A stretch of 64,000 bases of DNA from Ketobacter sp036337295 (lineage in GTDB: Bacteria; Pseudomonadota; Gammaproteobacteria; Pseudomonadales; Ketobacteraceae), in NCBI GenBank assembly GCA_036337295.1, contig JAYZEN010000013.1:186001-250000 (forward strand), given 5' to 3'. Made by a program: the position numbers and the translations under genes. Shown piece after piece: positions 28,271 to 36,272 of the stretch (position 1 is its first letter; each line of letters opens with the position of its first letter). The notes beneath the pieces were generated by a model. That model worked only from the letters and a program-made list of their open reading frames with translations, had not been told where the DNA came from and ran no database searches.

Positions 28271-28624
28271 GCTTTATTGTTGGGTATTTTTTGTTCTGGT
28301 TGTTTCTTGATGGTTAATTCGTGCGGGTTAGTTTTCTGTATTCGTTATTAATATAGCGGGTTGACGACTTTGTCATACTGCGGTCAAATGGCTGTGGGGT
28401 GACTGTATTTGGACAGGCGATTTTTGAGGCCTGCTGGATATGGTGGATTTTTAGTGATTGATGTTTAACGGGCTGATATGAGTTCTTCGTGAATCTGTGC
28501 AAGTGGATGGAAGTGGGTGCTTCCTTGATGTATTTGCTTGGTTAGGTGTGCGGAGGACGTAGATATGAATGTTATGGCTAAACCGGCTTTGCATCTACCA
28601 AAAGGGTGTTAAAGGAAGATTAAA
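28271..28624 (+). other. AT-rich intergenic stretch at the left edge of the cassette array
   Basis: 354 bases without a credible gene; base composition drops sharply from that of the reductase gene. It contains a possible promoter (TTGACG at 28361, TCAAAT at 28384, spacing 17) pointing into the cassettes. A GTTAGGT heptamer at 28541 matches the integron core consensus GTTRRRY and a GTTTAAC at 28463 matches RYYYAAC, but the sequence between them folds poorly, so a degenerate attC is possible, not shown. Confidence 0.4.
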
Positions 28625-29578
28625 ATGCAAAACATGAAAAAATACTTTGGGTTTGAAGTGAAGGTCTCTAATTTTCTTCACCCAGAAGATTTCTCTATCA
28701 TTAAGGATAGGCTCGTTAGTTTTGCTAATTCAGAAGGTTTGGATCTTGATCAGTATCGTGTATATCTTCATCAGCTCGTAATCTTAGCAAATGAATCACA
28801 TTTTGGATTGGGCGGTGGTTTGCCCGCCAGGGTTGAAAATGTGTTATTAAAATTTTCGGTCAACTACAAACAAAAAAGAGATGGAGATATTATTTTTAAA
28901 AATAATCTTCTTGAAGAAATGGAAGGAGTTAAATCGTATACCCTTCCTCATGAAATTTGCTACACAATTCCTCCCAGCTATTTTCTTGAAAAGCAACAAT
29001 TTCAGAATGCAATTGTAACGTTTGTCAGTAAATCCCTTCGTCGCGAAGATTTCAAAAAAATAAAAGTCTGTGTTTCAGCCAACGCTACTGCAGCATTTAG
29101 GCCGCTTATACAAAGCAATCTTGCGGCGGAATCAATAACTAATCTGGATCTTCCTTTAAATAAGGGAGTGGATTTTGACAGCGAAATAACATTAAAGCTT
29201 CAAGGAAAATTAGGAGAGGTTAAAATGCCAGGAGATGATTCAAAAACAACTAATATCTTTAACATTCAACAAGCGGGAGCAGTATCCGCATCGGGAGAAA
29301 TAACGACTAATAATAATCTGAACCAACAGCAGCAAGGAATTCCCTTTGACCATGTCATCAAGGAAATGAAGCACCTTCAAACCCTGCTTGATAAGGAAGG
29401 ACTTCCTGAGCCAAGAAAAAAGGAAGTGGAGGCACTAACAGATGCAATTCAATTGGCTGATTCAAAAAGTGAATTTATACCAAAGCTAAAAGAGGCTGGT
29501 AGCTGGCTAGCTGATAAAGCCGAAAAAGTAGGCGTCTCTCTAGTAGCGGCGGCTATAAAAGGTCAGCTAGGTTTGTAA
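28625..29578 (+). CDS. Cassette protein of unknown function, 317 aa
   Basis: Not recognised. AAAGGAAG precedes the ATG. The first 210 residues look like an alpha/beta domain (KYFGFEVKVSNFLHPEDFSII...). A Gln/Asn/Thr-rich linker (about 214-240) leads to a helical C-terminal region with EMKHLQTLLDKEG and a hydrophobic end, LKEAGSWLADKAEKVGVSLVAAAIKGQLG. That terminal amphipathic/hydrophobic helix resembles C-termini of several bacterial conflict-system proteins, but the likeness is only general. It fills the first cassette and is AT-rich, unlike its upstream neighbours. Confidence 0.7.
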   Translation: MQNMKKYFGFEVKVSNFLHPEDFSIIKDRLVSFANSEGLDLDQYRVYLHQLVILANESHFGLGGGLPARVENVLLKFSVNYKQKRDGDIIFKNNLLEEMEGVKSYTLPHEICYTIPPSYFLEKQQFQNAIVTFVSKSLRREDFKKIKVCVSANATAAFRPLIQSNLAAESITNLDLPLNKGVDFDSEITLKLQGKLGEVKMPGDDSKTTNIFNIQQAGAVSASGEITTNNNLNQQQQGIPFDHVIKEMKHLQTLLDKEGLPEPRKKEVEALTDAIQLADSKSEFIPKLKEAGSWLADKAEKVGVSLVAAAIKGQLGL

Positions 29579-29584
29579 TCAAGG

Positions 29585-29696
29585 CCATAACAAGTTGCAG
29601 CACGCGGAGCCAGTTACGCCGCACCAATATGTGGTCGCTCCGCTCTTTACCACATATTGTCACGTCGCAACTGGTCCGGTGTGCAAGGCGTTAGAA
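29585..29696 (+). mobile_element. attC recombination site 1
   Basis: From CCATAACAA to GTTAGAA, about 112 bases. The outer arms pair well (TAAC..TTGCA.CAC.CGGA.CCAGTT against the 3' arm) with single unpaired bases on the left arm only, the extrahelical bases typical of attC. The centre has an 11-bp hairpin (CAATATGTGGT/ACCACATATTG). The core is G-TT at 29690. Confidence 0.8.
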
Positions 29697-29763
29697 CTTA
29701 GATCAGCTATTACCAAATCCGAATTATTGAAGTAATCATTCGTCAGCAATTTAAGGGGGGGCT

Positions 29764-30267
29764 ATGGATGAATTCCGGCTTGTAATTGAAATAATATCGT
29801 TATCTCTATTGGCGGGATCAGTTTTTTACGCGGCTCGCCAAATAAAAAGCAGCCATGATTGGAATCGTAGAAAAGCTGCACAAGATATAGCAATTAAATA
29901 TGCTGAACTTAACCCGAATAAGGTTGTAATTAATGAATTTTTGGAACGCATAGGCCATAAAGAGGCGCTAAAACTAGAAGAATTAAAGGACGAATTTAAA
30001 AGGGCTAGCGATCTCAGAGATGCTATCGATACGCTTCTTAATTTCTACGAGTTCTTGGCAATGGGCGTGGCGCAAAAAGTATATGATGAGAAACTTATTA
30101 GAATATTTTGGGGCGAAGCCATGAGTACGAATAGAATTCGATATAAATCGTATATTGATAACTCTATTAAGGAAGAATACCCAGACCTGTGGAGATATTT
30201 TATATCCTACACAGCAAAGTGGGATTCACAAAAAAATCAAATTCAAGAGCGAGGCTCAACTGGGTAA
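29764..30267 (+). CDS. Cassette protein with N-terminal membrane helix (DUF4760-like)
   Basis: A 167-residue protein filling the second cassette. An N-terminal hydrophobic segment (LVIEIISLSLLAGSVFYAARQI) is followed by a cytosolic-looking helical domain with DWNRRKAAQDIAIKYAE and a YEFLAMGVAQKVYDEKLIRIFWG stretch, which resembles DUF4760 proteins commonly found in accessory regions. GGGGGG precedes the ATG. Function unknown. The assignment rests on general resemblance only. Confidence 0.65.
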   Translation: MDEFRLVIEIISLSLLAGSVFYAARQIKSSHDWNRRKAAQDIAIKYAELNPNKVVINEFLERIGHKEALKLEELKDEFKRASDLRDAIDTLLNFYEFLAMGVAQKVYDEKLIRIFWGEAMSTNRIRYKSYIDNSIKEEYPDLWRYFISYTAKWDSQKNQIQERGSTG

Positions 30268-30282
30268 ATTTTGTTCGTCAAA

Positions 30283-30335
30283 TTCTAACAATTTGGTGCA
30301 GTGGAGCCAGTTACGCTCCGCAAAATTAGTTATTA
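30283..30335 (+). mobile_element. attC recombination site 2 (short)
   Basis: From TTCTAACA to GTTATTA, 53 bases. The arms TAACAATTT and AAATTaGTTA pair with one bulge, then GTGGAGC/GCTCCGC closes a six-base loop. The size fits the shortest attC class. It separates the second and third cassette genes. Confidence 0.75.
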
Positions 30336-30358
30336 ATTCCCTCAAGGAGAAAGGAATA

Positions 30359-31525
30359 ATGAAAGCATACCTATTCGCATTCTGTATTTTGGCGTCCTTG
30401 AGTGGATGCGCATCATTTACTCATTACACAAAGGAAACCGATTTGAAGAATTCCAAGGCGGTTTTTGTGGATGCGAAGCAAAGAGGGATCTACAAGTTTC
30501 AAGTAAAAGACCCGCAAGGAAACGTGACTTGGGAGGGAGTTTGTGCGGAGCCATCACCTGATGCAGTATCAGCTCTAGCAGCAACTTTAGGTGTTGATCT
30601 TTCAATAAATGATAAGGGTCAATTTGGGTTGTCTCAAGCGATATCCGAAGGTGTTAGTAGTATCGGCCTCAGAACTGCGGCCATTGAAGCACTGCGGGAT
30701 ATTATGTATCGAAACTGCGAAGCTTATGCTTTAGGCGGAGTATCTAGCATGGGATTGGAGACACTCCAAAGAAGATTTCAAAGCACTATGGTAGCGATCT
30801 TAGCAATAGAGCAATTGACGGGCGCTGTTCGTCCTCCCGCCACTATTATAGTTAGCAACTCAAAAGCAGGTGATGCTGATGCGATCGTTGACCTAACTAA
30901 TAAAACTGAAACAGCGCGAAAATCTCTAGTAGATGCAAAAGAAATCGAAGAAAAAGCCAAATCCGAGTTTGATTCGGCAACCACAAAGCAGAGCGACTCC
31001 GGGAAAAAAGTAGGGGATGGAAAAGCTGAGTATGACCGCATAAAAGCACTCGCCACTCAAACAGATGAAGAAAAGAAAAAAGTTGCTGAGTATCAGGCCC
31101 TATTAAAAGAAGACGACGCCAACAAGAAAGCTACAGAAGAAAAGAAGAAAGAATATGACACAGCTCAAGCGACCACCAAGGAGCGAGACCAAGCGCTTAA
31201 AGCTCTGGACGCATCAAGAGTTGCCGCTCTAACTGGAGGAGGGAGCTCTGGTAATGCCGGAGAAATTGAAAAAATTGCCCCTCGAACTGCTTTATCCGAC
31301 GCGGCTGTTAAAGATATAGCGCTCGCTGTTACAAAAATCGTAGAGACAACGGTAAGCCTAAATTACACATCCGAGGTTTGTACGACGTTAGTGGGACAGC
31401 ATCCAGAGATAAAACCGGAGTACGGGTCACCAACATGGGCTTGTACAGTTTTGTTGACATCCCAGGACAAAAGCCCGAGTGCTATTCAGCAGCAGTTGTT
31501 TAATATTTTAAGTAAGCCGGAGTAG
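30359..31525 (+). CDS. Cassette-borne coiled-coil lipoprotein
   Basis: 388 residues from the ATG at 30359, with AAGGAG upstream; a longer frame from 30155 would cross the attC site and is rejected. The signal peptide ends in a lipobox (LASLSGC), so the mature protein is lipid-anchored. The middle (about 180-310) is rich in Lys, Glu and Ala and forms a long coiled coil. The C-terminal part contains two cysteines (VCTTLVG, WACTVLL). I recognise no family. It fills the third cassette. It may span from the membrane into the periplasm, which is an inference. Confidence 0.7.
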   Translation: MKAYLFAFCILASLSGCASFTHYTKETDLKNSKAVFVDAKQRGIYKFQVKDPQGNVTWEGVCAEPSPDAVSALAATLGVDLSINDKGQFGLSQAISEGVSSIGLRTAAIEALRDIMYRNCEAYALGGVSSMGLETLQRRFQSTMVAILAIEQLTGAVRPPATIIVSNSKAGDADAIVDLTNKTETARKSLVDAKEIEEKAKSEFDSATTKQSDSGKKVGDGKAEYDRIKALATQTDEEKKKVAEYQALLKEDDANKKATEEKKKEYDTAQATTKERDQALKALDASRVAALTGGGSSGNAGEIEKIAPRTALSDAAVKDIALAVTKIVETTVSLNYTSEVCTTLVGQHPEIKPEYGSPTWACTVLLTSQDKSPSAIQQQLFNILSKPE

Positions 31526-31532
31526 ACAGGTA

Positions 31533-31560
31533 TGCCTAACAAGCCAATGCACGCGGAGCA
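31533..31560 (+). mobile_element. Truncated attC half site
   Basis: TGCCTAACAAGCCAATGCACGCGG matches the 5' arm of attC 1 (TAACAA...GCACGCGGAG) but the 3' arm with GTTRRRY is missing. The following A-run and next gene start lie where it should be, so the site looks decayed. Confidence 0.6.
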
Positions 31561-31589
31561 AAAAAAATCAGATTCTTCCCGGTGAGCTA

Positions 31590-31832
31590 ATGAAGAAGAT
31601 AGGCTGGTTTATAGTAGGATTTATCGCTTCTACTTTCCTCTTTTTCTGCGCGGTCTATCTGCTCGGTTGGGCAACGGAGTACCTGGGCTTTCCTCTTTAC
31701 GAATCGGAATCAGATCAGCAACGGAACTTCAATATAGTTCTTGTGGGTTGGCTTTTAGTTGCAACGGTATCTGGGTTCCTCACCACAAGAATAAAAACCG
31801 GCATGTCCACCCCCAATCACTCTCAGAGATAA
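31590..31832 (+). CDS. Small membrane protein, 80 aa
   Basis: Two hydrophobic helices are visible, WFIVGFIASTFLFFCAVYLLGW and NIVLVGWLLVATVSGFL, joined by an acidic loop. GGTGAG precedes the ATG. I recognise no family. It lies beyond the truncated attC, so it may be the remnant of a further cassette or the first resident gene at the right edge of the array. AT-rich composition favours the first. Confidence 0.55.
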   Translation: MKKIGWFIVGFIASTFLFFCAVYLLGWATEYLGFPLYESESDQQRNFNIVLVGWLLVATVSGFLTTRIKTGMSTPNHSQR

Positions 31833-31846
31833 GCACACCGGCACCA

Positions 31847-32404
31847 TCACGGCATCCTGAAATTCGGGGAAACCCCCTTACTCAAAAACGCCATCTGGTC
31901 CACCAGAATGCGATGGTTCGCCAGCAGGGCGAATTCAAACACATTCGGTTTGTAGGGTATGGCCAGCAGCGGCATACCGGCTTCTTCCGGTGTGCGGCAG
32001 GCTTTGGCCTGGTTGCAGGGTTTGCAGGCCGTGACGACGTTTTCCCATACGTCCAGGCCGCCCCAGGCGCGCGGGAATACATGGTCACGGCTCAGGTCCC
32101 TGGCTGCAAACTTGCGGCCGCAGTACAGGCAAACGTTGCGGTCGCGCCTGAACAGAAAGCGATTGTCCAGGGCTGGTGAAAAGTCTGCGGTTTTGGCCGC
32201 TTTGCGGGTCGCCACGATGGGCGGCACGGTCAGCTGGCTGGTGTGGCCGTTGCCGTCGCGGCCGCCGGTTAAGACGATGCTGTTTTCCCCCAGGGACCAT
32301 ACCACCTGATTTTTTACCATCAGGGTGGCGGCTTTTTCCGGGGTGACCCAGCGGATCGGGGTGCCGCACACGCCCAATCTCAGTATCCAGTTTTTAATGG
32401 TCAT
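31847..32404 (-). CDS. HNH endonuclease
   Basis: A 185-residue protein with an HNH/zinc-finger core: CLYCGRKF, then SRDHVFPRAWGGLD, then NVVTACKPCNQAKACRTPEEAG. The two CxxC pairs bind structural zinc; the DH and N residues form the beta-beta-alpha-metal nuclease site. It is a stand-alone protein of the kind often found in proteobacterial chromosomes. No partner methylase or restriction gene is visible. Its 3' end lies 14 bases from the small membrane protein gene (convergent). Confidence 0.85.
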   Translation of the reverse strand: MTIKNWILRLGVCGTPIRWVTPEKAATLMVKNQVVWSLGENSIVLTGGRDGNGHTSQLTVPPIVATRKAAKTADFSPALDNRFLFRRDRNVCLYCGRKFAARDLSRDHVFPRAWGGLDVWENVVTACKPCNQAKACRTPEEAGMPLLAIPYKPNVFEFALLANHRILVDQMAFLSKGVSPNFRMP

Positions 32405-32499
32405 CCCGCTTTCCCCTTTTATTCACGCTTGTTCGTCAATCTTTTTTGCCGTGGCAGCCTGCGCAGTGGTTTCGCCTTCGACCTTTTTATCGAAGTAAC

Positions 32500-32531
32500 A
32501 AAAAACCCCGGCAGGATATCCAAACCGGGGC
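32500..32531 (-). terminator. Minus-strand terminator
   Basis: CCCCGG/CCGGGG stem with a 13-base loop followed, on the minus strand, by a T-run. It lies upstream of the HNH gene, so it must end a transcript coming from the right, which supports the small gene at 32596-32769. Confidence 0.7.
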
Positions 32532-32595
32532 TTCTGAATGGGATCAGTGCGCACCGGGTTGGCAGATTGCCTTCCAGGTGCATCCTGAAAGGCGT

Positions 32596-32769
32596 TTACA
32601 CGTCGAGTTGTTCCTGTTTTGTGATTATCGATGGGCTCAGTGCCACCAACCCGCTGCAGCGCCAGCGCCCATCCACGCCATAACCGATCAGCCGCGCGCA
32701 GCGTCGCCCCTGGTGCTTATCGCCCAGGTGGTGATCACGGTTGTTGAGGGTGAATGGATGGGTGTTCAT
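32596..32769 (-). CDS. Small Cys/His/Arg-rich protein, 57 aa
   Basis: A 57-residue frame beginning MNTHPFTLNNRDHHLGDKHQG, with GGAG upstream of the start and a terminator 65 bases downstream. It includes HHLGDKHQGRRCARLIGYG and RWRC; the His and Cys residues could bind metal, though no classical zinc finger is complete. I recognise no family. The surrounding 574-base gap (32405-32978) has no other credible gene. Confidence 0.4.
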   Translation of the reverse strand: MNTHPFTLNNRDHHLGDKHQGRRCARLIGYGVDGRWRCSGLVALSPSIITKQEQLDV

Positions 32770-32978
32770 GCTGCACTCCGCGCAGTAAATGTTTGTGTGC
32801 TGCCTGCAAGGCGAAATTCGTGCCATATTGAGGGGTTCGCCCAACATTTGCCAGATGTGGGGGCAAGAACCTTATGAAAGGCGTTATTTTTGCGCCCGGT
32901 GGCGGCTTTGCTCAAGTAATTCGAATGACCCGCGTCACTCGCTGCTCCTGATGTTGTATCAATTACGATAGTTTTTAT

Positions 32979-34604
32979 CTAGTTTGATATACCCAACCGC
33001 CGCACCGCATCAAAGCTCAAGCCGTACTTTTTCAAATACACTCCCAGGCGATGGCTGTCGTTGGTGGAGGATTTCTGCAACCGCGACACATCGTAAAGCG
33101 CGCGACCCGCCTCCGCCGCCGACTGGCAACCCGCACACACCCGGATCACGGCCTCCAGCTGCACCCGCTCGATGTAATCCAGGGAACGCACCAGATCCAC
33201 ACCCAGGCAGCGTTCCAGCATGGCATCGGCTTCTGCCGCGTCCAGCTCCAGGCCCCAGCGATTGTGCAGGGTGTCGATCTCGTTGCGCACCACTTCGGTG
33301 GTAATACGCCCGCCGTCGCACAGGGTGGCCATGCGGGTAACGCTGGCGTTCAGATCCCGAAAATTGCCGGTCCACACCGCACCGGGGCTCAGGGCAAACT
33401 CCAGATAGGCTTTGCGCGCCTCGCGACTGAACGTCACGTGGGCGCCCTGCTGCCCGGCGTATTGCGCCAGCTCGTAATCCAGATTGGGCTCCAGATCCTC
33501 TTTGCGCTCCTTCAGCCCCGGCAGCTGGTACACCCACAGGTTGATCCGCGCCAGCAGATCCTCACGAAACGCGCCCTTGCGCACATCCAAGCGCAGATCC
33601 CGATTGGTGCCGGCAATCAGCTGAAACGCCGACTGCACCGGTTTGTCGGAGCCCAGCGGCAGGAACTGCTTTTCTTCGATGGCCCGCAGCAGCATGGCCT
33701 GCTCATCCGCCCCCAGCTCGCCGATTTCATCCAAAAACAGCACACCGCCATCAGCACTTTTCAGCAGGCCATCACGGGCGCTGGCGGCCCCGGTATAAGC
33801 GCCCTTGCTGTGGCCGAACAGGGCCGACATGGCGTTATCCCCCCGCAGGGTGGCGCAGTTGATTTCGACAAAGGCCCCGTCCACCTGGCGCCGCAGTTTT
33901 TTCAGTTCATAGATGCGCCGCGCCAGTTGGGATTTGCCCGCGCCGGTGGGACCGGTGATCAGCATGGGCGCCCGCGACTGAATCGCCACCCGCTCGATCT
34001 GCGCGATCATGGTGTTGAAGGCTTTATTGCGGGTTTGAATGCCCGCCTTCAGATAATCCGTACCCTCCAGATGTTCCTGCTTGAAACGGGAGGCAATTTC
34101 GTCATAGCGGGATAAGTCCAGGTCGATCACCTGAATGGGATACTCTTCCGCCTCGGTTTGCCGGGGCGAACTTTGCAGCAGCTTGCCCGGGAACAGCCGC
34201 GCCTCGGTGACCAGGAACACGCAGATCTGCTGAATGTGGGAACCGGTGGTGATGTGAAAGTAGTAGTCATCCCGGGAATGGAATTTCTGTTTTTTCAAAA
34301 ACGCAGACAGGGTCAGGTACACCTGGGCCAGATCCCAGGGCGCATCAAAGTTCACCGGCAGGCAATCCATCCGGGTCTGGGGCGACAGCATTTCAATATC
34401 CCCCTGGATATCCTTCACCAACCCGGCCTCCGCCTCGTTATACAACAGGCAAAAGTGGTGAATGGGCAATTCAGACTGCTGAAACAGCGCCACCGTCGGC
34501 CGCCACTTTTCCCAGCGCTGATCCCAACGGCCCCGCCGCCGACTGGCCCGATCCATCACACTGCCCAGAATCCCGAACACCACGTTCTTTTTCTTCACCG
34601 CCAC
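32979..34604 (-). CDS. rtcR: Sigma-54-dependent RNA-repair regulator RtcR
   Basis: A 541-residue activator with close resemblance to E. coli RtcR. The N-terminal CARF-like domain includes WRPTVALFQQSELPI and ITTGSHIQQICVFLVTEAR; the AAA+ domain carries Walker A GPTGAGKSQ, the sigma-54-contacting GAFTGA loop as GAYTGA, and Walker B GGVLFLDEIGEL; a C-terminal helix-turn-helix follows. The CARF domain represses ATPase until an RNA end ligand binds. It is divergent from rtcB, whose upstream region holds a sigma-54 promoter and an inverted repeat. Confidence 0.95.
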   Translation of the reverse strand: MAVKKKNVVFGILGSVMDRASRRRGRWDQRWEKWRPTVALFQQSELPIHHFCLLYNEAEAGLVKDIQGDIEMLSPQTRMDCLPVNFDAPWDLAQVYLTLSAFLKKQKFHSRDDYYFHITTGSHIQQICVFLVTEARLFPGKLLQSSPRQTEAEEYPIQVIDLDLSRYDEIASRFKQEHLEGTDYLKAGIQTRNKAFNTMIAQIERVAIQSRAPMLITGPTGAGKSQLARRIYELKKLRRQVDGAFVEINCATLRGDNAMSALFGHSKGAYTGAASARDGLLKSADGGVLFLDEIGELGADEQAMLLRAIEEKQFLPLGSDKPVQSAFQLIAGTNRDLRLDVRKGAFREDLLARINLWVYQLPGLKERKEDLEPNLDYELAQYAGQQGAHVTFSREARKAYLEFALSPGAVWTGNFRDLNASVTRMATLCDGGRITTEVVRNEIDTLHNRWGLELDAAEADAMLERCLGVDLVRSLDYIERVQLEAVIRVCAGCQSAAEAGRALYDVSRLQKSSTNDSHRLGVYLKKYGLSFDAVRRLGISN

Positions 34605-34673
34605 ATCCTATTCATATTGATATACTCATTATCTTTATAAATATAACGGGAATATGGGTTTGGCGATACCTGA

Positions 34674-34692
34674 GCGTGGTGGATCACCACGC
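34674..34692. promoter_or_regulatory. Inverted repeat, candidate RtcR enhancer (UAS)
   Basis: GCGTGGTG-gat-CACCACGC, a perfect 8-3-8 palindrome centred about 99 bases upstream of the predicted rtcB transcription start. Enhancer sites for sigma-54 activators usually lie 80-150 bases upstream, and rtcR is divergent. Confidence 0.55.
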
Positions 34693-34754
34693 GACCACGA
34701 TTAATACCAGAAAATACAATAGGTTATGCGTTTTTATTTCTTGATCTGACTGGA

Positions 34755-34772
34755 TTGGCACAGTCCTGGCTA
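34755..34772 (+). promoter_or_regulatory. Sigma-54 promoter of rtcB
   Basis: TTGGCACAGTCCTGGCTA has GG at 34757-34758 and GC at 34769-34770, the invariant -24/-12 pairs at exact spacing. Predicted start near 34782, 87 bases before the rtcB ATG. Confidence 0.8.
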
Positions 34773-34868
34773 TAGATCTGGCACATCGGGGCGACCATTG
34801 TTCAGTACTATAAACAGCCCCACTCAAGCACAACGAAAACGACAAACACCAACCAGAGTGTGAACACC

Positions 34869-36092
34869 ATGAACGCGAATTACGAAGTGATGCATGAAGA
34901 TGGCGTGCCCATCAAATCCTGGACCCGGGGCGTACCCTTTGAGGACAAAGCCCGGCAACAGCTAAAAAATATCGCGTCCATGCCATTCATCCATCAGTGG
35001 GTGGCGGTGATGCCCGACGTGCACCTGGGTAAAGGCGCCACCGTGGGCAGTGTGATTCCGACCGTGGGCGCGGTGATTCCCGCCGCCGTGGGAGTGGACA
35101 TTGGTTGCGGCATGATGGCGGTGAAGACCAGCCTGAAGGCGGAGCAGTTGCCGGATAATTTGTTCGCGCTGCGCTGTGCCATCGAGCAGGCGGTTCCCCA
35201 CGGGCGTTCGCCGCAGTTTCGCGGGCGCCGCGATAAAGGGGCGTGGAGTGATCCACCGACCGATGTGAATGCGGGCTGGGCGCAACTGGATACGGCCTTC
35301 ACCTTGTTGAAGGATAAACACCCGGTGTTGGAGAAAACCAACAACATCCATCATCTGGGAACATTAGGGACCGGTAATCACTTTATCGAGATCTGCCTGG
35401 ATGAACAGGGTGCCGTGTGGGTGATGTTGCACAGCGGGTCCCGTGGTGTCGGTAACCGCATCGGTACGCACTTTATCGAGCTGGCGAAAAAGGAGATGGA
35501 GCGTTGGCACATTCAGCTGCCCGATAAGGATCTGGCGTATCTGCCGGAAGGCACCGCGCACTTCAACGATTATGTGGAGGCGGTGGAGTGGGCGCAGAAC
35601 TTTGCCCGCATCAACCGCGAAGTGATGATGAGCCGGGTTTTGCACGCCCTGCAGACAACACTGAAACTGCCGTTTGAAGCGCGGACCGAAGCGGTGAACT
35701 GTCACCACAACTATGTGTCCCGGGAACACCACTACGGCCGCAACGTGATCGTAACCCGTAAGGGTGCCGTGCGTGCTCAGGCGGGTGAGATGGGGATTAT
35801 TCCCGGCAGCATGGGTGCCCGCTCCTTCATTGTGCGGGGGCTGGGGAATGCAGAAAGTTTTTGCAGCTGCAGCCATGGCGCCGGTCGGGTGATGTCCCGC
35901 ACGGAGGCCAAAAAGCGGGTCAGCCTGGCGCAGCACATTGAAGCCACTGCCGGTGTGGAATGCCGCAAGGATGCCGAGGTCATCGACGAATCCCCGGCAG
36001 CCTATAAGCCCATAGATCAGGTGATGGAAGCCCAGAAGGATCTGGTGGAAATCGTCTACACCCTGAAGCAGGTTGTCTGCGTGAAAGGGTAA
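34869..36092 (+). CDS. rtcB: RNA ligase RtcB
   Basis: A 407-residue GTP- and Mn-dependent ligase joining 2',3'-cyclic phosphate or 3'-phosphate ends to 5'-OH ends. The start at 34869 (MNANYEVM) aligns with E. coli RtcB; a GTG nine bases earlier is possible. Metal and nucleotide residues are seen in MPDVHLGKGATVGSVIPT, GVDIGCGM, GTLGTGNHFIEI, HSGSRGVGN and the guanylated His in SCSHGAGR. It repairs tRNA or rRNA cleaved by toxins. It is driven by the sigma-54 promoter upstream. No rtcA (cyclase) gene is nearby; a slipin gene follows instead. Confidence 0.96.
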   Translation: MNANYEVMHEDGVPIKSWTRGVPFEDKARQQLKNIASMPFIHQWVAVMPDVHLGKGATVGSVIPTVGAVIPAAVGVDIGCGMMAVKTSLKAEQLPDNLFALRCAIEQAVPHGRSPQFRGRRDKGAWSDPPTDVNAGWAQLDTAFTLLKDKHPVLEKTNNIHHLGTLGTGNHFIEICLDEQGAVWVMLHSGSRGVGNRIGTHFIELAKKEMERWHIQLPDKDLAYLPEGTAHFNDYVEAVEWAQNFARINREVMMSRVLHALQTTLKLPFEARTEAVNCHHNYVSREHHYGRNVIVTRKGAVRAQAGEMGIIPGSMGARSFIVRGLGNAESFCSCSHGAGRVMSRTEAKKRVSLAQHIEATAGVECRKDAEVIDESPAAYKPIDQVMEAQKDLVEIVYTLKQVVCVKG

Positions 36093-36198
36093 ACCGAGTT
36101 TGAGTGTTGGTTTGAATGCAACGGCGCGGGTTCTGTATGCCCGCCCGGCACGAGGTGCGTTACTGATCGTGTACCCATTCTTATTCAGCTTAAACACC
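36093..36198 (+). other. rtcB 3' spacer with one T-arm-like hairpin
   Basis: Immediately 3' of rtcB, GCGGG/CCCGC (36126-36144) closes a nine-base loop beginning TTC. No terminator T-run follows, so transcription probably continues into the tRNA-like element. Confidence 0.4.
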
Positions 36199-36272
36199 AA
36201 GCATGTAGCTCACTTGGTTAGAGCGGTCGACTCATAATCGATTGGTAGCGGGTTCGATTCCCGTCATGTTTA
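36199..36272 (+). tRNA. tRNA-like element with CAU anticodon in the rtcB operon
   Basis: A complete cloverleaf can be drawn: 7-bp acceptor AAGCATG/CATGTTT (one G-U), D arm GCTC/GAGC with GG in the loop, anticodon stem GTCGA/TCGAT with loop CTCATAA (anticodon CAU at 36233-36235), a five-base variable loop, and T arm GCGGG-TTCGATT-CCCGT. The discriminator is A and the next bases are CCG, so CCA is not encoded. Canonical tRNA positions are kept, yet position 8-9 (TA), G-U pairs and the location inside an RNA-repair operon are unusual. It may be a functional tRNA-Met/Ile2 paralogue or a tRNA mimic. Confidence 0.75.

Larger units (their letters stand above)
28541..31560 (+). mobile_element. Integrase-less integron cassette array (CALIN)
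   Basis: Three consecutive AT-rich genes on the plus strand are each followed by an attC-type recombination site (complete at 29585-29696 and 30283-30335, half at 31533-31560). The genes start close behind the previous site, as in gene cassettes, and none has relatives among the surrounding housekeeping genes. No tyrosine-recombinase integrase gene is in the window. The base composition (rich in A and T) contrasts with the GC-rich flanks. This combination defines a cluster of attC sites lacking an integrase. Confidence 0.75.

Noticed and set aside
28463..28547. A third complete attC upstream of the first cassette (GTTTAAC ... GTTAGGT)
   Set aside because: Core heptamers match the consensus, but the arms pair poorly, so it is only mentioned as possible.
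30155..30358. Extended N-terminus of the lipoprotein gene
   Set aside because: It would read through the attC site and the end of the previous gene; the signal peptide begins at 30359.
34780..34792. Second sigma-54-like element (TGGCACATCGGGGC)
   Set aside because: GG and GC are 11 bases apart rather than 12, and the first site fits exactly.
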